A stretch of DNA of 64,000 nucleotides. Origin: Lamellibrachia columna. Taxonomy: Eukaryota; Annelida; Polychaeta; Sabellida; Siboglinidae. Position 1 is the first letter of the stretch. Each line of letters opens with the position of its first letter. The DNA lies in the NCBI GenBank assembly GCA_963662155.1, contig OY759261.1, forward strand, positions 69,861,169-69,925,168, given 5' to 3'. The position numbers and the translations under genes were made by a program. Positions 59,335-64,000 of the stretch are shown one piece after another. The notes under the pieces are model-generated. The model saw nothing but the letters and a program-made list of their open reading frames with translations. It made no database searches and was not told where the DNA came from.

Positions 59335-60335
59335 GGGTTCAGCCTACTGTTACGTTTCCCATTGGTGACCATGTTAACGTTTTGCACGATTATAAGAAAA
59401 CGGGACCATCACAAATTCTGAAACTTCTTTCCTGCCGTTATCATCATTTCATTGACATGCTGGTCGAGTTTTGTCAAAATCACATATTTCTAACTAATTT
59501 AAAACGGCTGAACGTGCCATACCCGTAAATATTTACCAATTTCTGCATAAATTACTACGCACACGTGCCTTGTGGCGAAAAAATTGCCAAAAATCCTTCC
59601 GCCTATTTAAATCATCTAAAAATCCACGGTTACACTGCTAACATGTTCTACCAGCAAACTTGCCAATGTGTCTGCTCAAATGCAGTTATGTCAGATGATA
59701 TGATTTTTTTTTATTACACATATCTAAAATTACTGTGCCCTACATTCTAACTGAGGCATGATCCCACTACTGCACAAAGAATTGGTACAGCAAATCCCAG
59801 AAAGAGGCTACTATCTATAACGTGAACCAACCCCATAAGAACCCATGGCCAGTGCACCTCTAATGACTGTCCTGCGTGTCAAAGTACACCGAGGTCACAG
59901 GGATCATGCCTCAATGTAGGGCACAGTAATTTTGGATATGTGTTATTTAAAATAAATCATATCATCTGACTTAACTGTATTTGAGCCAGGAACATTGGCA
60001 AGTTTGCCGGTAGAACATGTTGGCAATGTAACTGTGGATTTTTAGATGATTTCAAAAGGCGGAAGGATTTTTGGCAATTTTTTCGCAACAAGGCACGTGT
60101 GCGTAGTAATTCATGCAGAAATTGGTAAAAATTGACGGGTATGGCACGTTCAGGCATTTTAAATGAGTTACAAGTACGAGACTTTGACTAAACTCGATCA
60201 GCATGTCAATGAGATGATAGCAATAGCAGGTAAGAAGTTTCAGAATTTGTGATGGTCCCGTTTTCTTATAATCGTGCAAAACGTTAACATGGTCGCCAAT
60301 GGGAAACGTAACAGGAGGCTGAACCCCACAGTGAC
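59335..60335. repeat. Large inverted repeat (dispersed repeat copies 3 and 4)
   Basis: Arms of about 430 bp (59335-59765 forward, 59885-60335 reverse) are near reverse complements, from GGTTCAGCCT...GTTACGTTTCCCATTGG at the outer ends to GAGGCATGATCCC/GGGATCATGCCTC at the inner ends. The spacer is about 120 bp. The arms belong to the same family as 4870-5325 and 9945-10345. The whole could form a hairpin of about 1 kb; foldback elements and adjacent inverted insertions both produce this. Confidence 0.9.
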
Positions 60336-60579
60336 CGTTTAGACTTCACTCGCGGCTCTTGCGTATGACTCACACCCGTGCCGTTCGTGCGATAGCCATT
60401 GTGCACGGTGGTACCAGGAAATTAGATTTGAGTCGCGTATCCGGAATTCCGGGTTGCACACTCATATGTTGACTAAGTGTGACATATCGTGAACTTACTT
60501 CCGGGTTAATGTCATACAAATAAAGTGTCAGTGAGTTTGAGACGGTACCCATTTTCAATGATATGTTGCACCATGGAAA

Positions 60580-60775
60580 AAGACTTAATTTGGCGAGCGA
60601 ATTTTGCTAGACTACCTGCACTCGTGACATAGTCATAGGGTTATCTAACAGTTCACGTGGCCCATGAAATTAAAATGCGGTGTGTTCAACAAGGTTTTCC
60701 TAGTAAACAACTGGCGTGATATTCTTACGTGTAGTTGCACATGCGTATGATTTAGTAACTCTTACAGTGAGTAGG
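60580..60775 (-). mobile_element. Partial copy of the element at 63380-63915
   Basis: In reverse complement it matches 63380-63530 with landmarks TGCAACTAC, TAAGAATATC, GGAAAACCTT-TTGAACACAC, CTGTTAGATAACCCTA and TCTAGCAAAATTC-CTCGCCAAAT. Only one end is recognisable here. Confidence 0.7.
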
Positions 60776-61379
60776 TCCAAACAATTACTTATGTTTCCCT
60801 TAGAATTTCTAGTTGCTGGTAGGCATTTTTCTTCGTCCTGTGAAGGACTGGGCTCCTATGTGTTTTGTGTGAAAAAAAAACGGTATAAAATTAGCTGTGA
60901 TATATCCGTATTGCCGGTAAAGGCAATGAAAACTGTCAACGCCAGGCACAGAGACGAGACGCCAATGTATTGTCGCGGAACCTTGCGTGCTCTTTCTTAT
61001 GTAATGTGATATTGAGTTTGACACGACCCCTAAACCACCGGTTTGCTCCACGGCGCTGCGAAGTACGCTTCAAGGATGCGTGCTCGTCAACAAACACAGG
61101 AAAGGAGTGTTTTTCAAAGGGTGAAAGAGGCATCTCGAGACCTTTGTTTTTGTGTGAAAGGGGTCTGAACATCCCCGTGTAGCCTCGTGTTACTAATAAA
61201 AGGAGCTAATTTGGTTTATCTTTGTACAAACATGTGTACGAGTAGATCGTGGGGTGACTCTCGTGGACTATTACCCGGGTTTTCCCCGGTAGGATGGGCA
61301 GCAATGACGAAACGTGTTTGTGTATTTTTACGGTCCAATCGGCGCTCACAACGAGACGTTTATTAACTGTGGTTCTTTC

Positions 61380-61483
61380 CTAGTCGAGTCAGTCACAACG
61401 TGCGGAAGATTTCTGCGTGGACGTTATCAGCGTTTTGGCGAATACACATTATTTTGTTGTACATCCTGTCGTCAACTTGTTAG
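61380..61483 (+). other. Candidate 5' untranslated exon of the TSP1-like gene
   Basis: TCAACTTGTTAG|GTAAGTTC gives a near-consensus donor at 61484, about 500 bp before the first coding exon, and no ATG-initiated long frame precedes it. The start of the exon is not visible, so the left limit is arbitrary. Confidence 0.4.
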
Positions 61484-62015
61484 GTAAGTTCTCATTCACC
61501 GTATATTGTATTCTCAAAACGCAACGATAAAACTGAGAAACTGGGTGGTTTTCACTTCGTCGTTAGACTGACCAGTAGCTTGAAGGTTCGAGGTGTATAG
61601 CACCAGTTGTTTATTATCGGTTCTCGTATGATTTTCTGTTCGAACGTCTTTAACATATCTATATAGCATAACAGCCGTCAACGCGAGGCTGCTTACGCTG
61701 GATGGGCGGCAGTGGCAGTGTAACGTTACATTTAGAAACAGGTGGATAGACTAAATATTGGAAGATTGGTCAATGTTTTGTCACTCCCGTGAAATGGATG
61801 AACATCGGGGTGCCTACTATTCTCATTATGCCAATATGAAGAGCTAGCTAAGTATGTAACATGCTCACGAGAAATACAACCAGGATGTAAGATGATTATG
61901 TTTGCTGGGGGAGGGTTTCAGCATAGGCATTCGAAAGTTTTAAACATGACAGTCACTTTTCATGGACGACTCATTTTCAGATACAACATTCGTCTGAATC
62001 CCCTACGAAGACAGG

Positions 62016-62134
62016 ATGTTTTGGGTTCTTCTTACTGCTTCCTTGACACTGTTGATGACAACCCAGGCCCTGTCTGGTTTGGAAACGTGGGAACGTAGGA
62101 ACGAGCCTTCGACGAAAAGAGGCAGTTGCTACAG
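62016..62134 (+). CDS. Signal-peptide exon of a secreted TSP1-like protein
   Basis: The ATG at 62016 opens MFWVLLTASLTLLMTTQALS, a clear signal peptide with a hydrophobic core and small residues at the cleavage region. It continues GLETWERRNEPSTKRGSCY. The dibasic KR before the first cysteine is a possible propeptide cleavage site. The exon probably starts at 61981 after TCATTTTCAG, leaving 35 bp of leader. It ends TACAG|GTGCGA in phase 2, exactly matching the next exon's acceptor phase. 39 codons plus two bases. Confidence 0.8.
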
Positions 62135-62280
62135 GTGCGACAGGCATTTTATCACCTCGAGTTTCTGTATTCTGTTGATATAAGATAATTGACACATATA
62201 TTCCTTCGTACGTTTCATTGAACTCCTGGCTCAAACATTTTGTAGAAGAAACTATTATTTTGAACTTCTCCCCCCTCCAA

Positions 62281-62356
62281 ACACGCACGCACGCACGCAC
62301 GTGCATTTGTTTGTTTGTGTGCATGTGCGCGCGCGCGCGCGCGCGCGCGCGCGCGT
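62281..62356. repeat. (ACGC)n and (GC)n tracts in the TSP1-like gene intron
   Basis: ACGCACGCACGCACGC is followed, after GTTTGTTTGT, by 14 or so GC dinucleotides at 62328-62355, a strong Z-DNA-type sequence. It lies between the two coding exons. Confidence 0.93.
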
Positions 62357-62480
62357 GTACGTGAGTGTATGGGGATGTGTGTGGGATGTGTTCGTGTGTG
62401 TATCATTTTTAATATTTAGTGCGAGTTAAAGGCTTATGACTAATGGAACATATTACACCTGTTGTGTTCCTGCTATTCAG

Positions 62481-62728
62481 TGTCTGCAATCGCGACCCGT
62501 GGGGGGCGTGGGACCCGTGCGACTCATCATGCGGGGGCAAACGTATGAGGATCCGCACACTCTGCTGCCGACCGCACTGGGACGCTGCCACATGTCTGTC
62601 AACGTGTCATTTCTCAGTGTCTGATCTCATCCAAGTAGAACCTTGCAGAAAGGAGTGTGTCTTCGGATTCTACTCCAGAGGCAGTTGTCACTGCGACGAT
62701 AAAGGCTATGGTGACTGCTGCCAATTCA
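62481..62728 (+). CDS. Thrombospondin type-1-like cysteine-rich exon
   Basis: The acceptor GTTCCTGCTATTCAG|T and the donor TTCA|GTAAGTAC bound 248 bp. Translation begins VCNRDPWGAWDPCDSSCGGK and continues RMRIRTLCC, the W-x-x-W-x-x-C-x-x-x-C-G-G-x-x-x-R-x-R core of a thrombospondin type-1 repeat. It then has CLSTC, EPCRKEC and a tail GFYSRGSCHCDDKGYGDCCQ with an EGF-like Cys-x-Cys...Gly-Tyr-Gly spacing. There are thirteen cysteines, fourteen with the one in the previous exon. TSP1 modules mediate extracellular protein and glycosaminoglycan binding (family knowledge). The exon ends in phase 1 and no continuation is convincing before 64000, so the gene is incomplete here. Confidence 0.8.
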
Positions 62729-62768
62729 GTAAGTACCATTTATCACTGCACAGTGGGATCATTAGTAT

Positions 62769-62960
62769 TGTGTAACGATTGTAATGATTGTAATCATTAT
62801 AATAAGTGTAATTATCGTAACGATTGTAATGATTGTATTAATTGTAATGATTGCGGTGATTGTAACGACTGCGATGATTGTGTTGATTGTAATTAATGTA
62901 ACAATTGTAACAGGTGTAACGGTGTAATTATTGTAATGACTGTAGTGATTGTAGTAAGTG
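62769..62960. repeat. Degenerate 9-bp repeat (TGATTGTAA)
   Basis: About 18 imperfect units of GATTGTAAT/CGATTGTAA/TAATTGTAA. It starts just beyond the TSP1-like exon donor. Confidence 0.88.
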
Positions 62961-63144
62961 TTACAGTAATTATATTTAAATACGTTAAATAGTTGGCTTT
63001 TTGTTGGAAATATAGGTTATTAAGGTGCAATAAAAGGCACAGACACAGAATATTTATTGTTGAGAATGAATTATAATAAAGGCGATGACAGTTAGAAACA
63101 GTTATACGTAGAACGTTAATTCAGCTAAATATGAGGAATATATT

Positions 63145-63261
<117 letters not shown>

Positions 63262-63379
63262 ATTTATCATGCATGTGAAACATACCAAGTCGTTTCCATA
63301 TGACATTTTAACCATTTCTCTGATTTAATATGATATGCCTTACAAGGAAACAGAAGTCGTGGTTTTGAGCCTACCATTT

Positions 63380-63915
63380 GCAACTACAGTTAAGAATATC
63401 CCGGCAGTGGTTTAAAAGGAAAACCTTATTGAACACACATTATCTTAATTTCATGGCCGCGTCATACTGTTAGATAACCCTACGTAACTAGTGTCAAAGT
63501 CTAGCAAAATTCACTCGCCAAATGAAAATATATTTGTATACGCTTATTCCTATATTTGCCAACACGATATCGCTATGGTGTTTGCGTCCAAACTCAACCT
63601 ATGAAACTTATGTTGGCCTGTGTTTCTGAACTAGTCCTGTTTGTGGCAAAATAACATGTATGTTTGAGACTTTGCGTTGGTTCTGTGTATGCCGGCCTCC
63701 CTTAATACGTCACAATAGTCTACGTTATCCGATTTTCATAGCACAGCGCATGCGTTTATCGATCTCTCTGGCACACATGTCAGTGCTTAATCAACTGGAG
63801 AAATGACCGCAATCTACCACTTTTAGTATACATTCTGACTAAACCAATGGCGTGATATTCTTGATTTTAGTTGCACATGATTATTTTGTATTATCTCTTT
63901 TACGTGCATAGCCCA
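63380..63915. mobile_element. MITE-like element with inverted ends
   Basis: The left end TGCAACTACAGTTAAGAATA (TCCCGGCAGTGGTTT) and the right end AAACCAATGGCGTGATATTC (TTGATTTTAGTTGCA) are imperfect inverted repeats about 440 bp apart. There is no ORF. A related partial copy lies at 60580-60775. Confidence 0.6.
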
Positions 63916-64000
63916 CAAACCATGACATTTGGTTCGCTTTAAGCAATGGCACTCATAAATCCGGTGTACATGGGGTACATATACAAACGAAAGGAAAGAA

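Noticed and set aside
63397..63420. Possible last exon of the TSP1-like gene (acceptor CAACTACAG, phase 1, short frame to a stop)
   Set aside because: The site lies inside the MITE-like element also present near 60700, so it is more likely chance.

Overview
The window looks like nuclear DNA of a metazoan, probably a marine invertebrate. Genes are split by GT-AG introns, protein-coding exons are sparse, several LINE (non-LTR) families are present only as degenerate fragments, and by summing the spans listed here roughly a fifth of the window is tandem repeat. A lophotrochozoan such as a mollusc is my best guess from the style of the LINE/SINE tails and the expanded galactosyltransferase family. 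This is inference; nothing in the sequence fixes the taxon.

The main gene content is a head-to-tail minus-strand cluster of core-1 beta-1,3-galactosyltransferase (C1GALT1, T-synthase) genes. In transcription order they are: a divergent four-exon paralog (B, 40010 to 32548, 280 aa) whose DxD metal-binding triad is replaced by Ser-Asp-His and whose glycine-rich acceptor-side motif is gone; an intact three-exon C1GALT1 (A, 26109 to 18329, 393 aa) with all key motifs; and an orphan first exon (C, 15696 to 15465) belonging to a third copy whose catalytic exon is missing. Introns, flanks and a pseudo-exon show repeated local duplication.

At the right end, plus-strand exons at 62016-62134 and 62481-62728 join in phase to encode a signal peptide followed by a cysteine-rich thrombospondin type-1-like module. 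This is the start of a secreted-protein gene that appears to run past the window. Other coding remnants are a broken nuclease-like invertebrate gene or mobile-element ORF (41201-43860), an SGNH-hydrolase-like ORF (55200-55733) and at least seven LINE fragments (CR1-, L2- and RTE-like).

The rest is satellite-rich: arrays with units of 38, 22, 21, 23, 26, 19, 51, 20, 33, 21, 31, 27, 58, 39, 102 and 26 bp, plus long (TA)n, (TG)n/(CA)n, (CTG)n and (AGT)n tracts. Several arrays can be traced to their seed: a 51-bp array grew from a conserved LINE reverse-transcriptase segment, a 21-bp array from the 5' end/A-box of a tRNA-derived SINE, a 31-bp array from the Lys/Arg-rich part of the nuclease-like ORF, and a 19-bp array from a single-copy intron sequence still visible in the paralogous intron. 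A four-copy dispersed repeat forms a large palindrome at 59335-60335, and a perfect 19-bp hairpin followed by T8 lies at 52193-52248. I found no CRISPR array, rRNA or intact tRNA gene.
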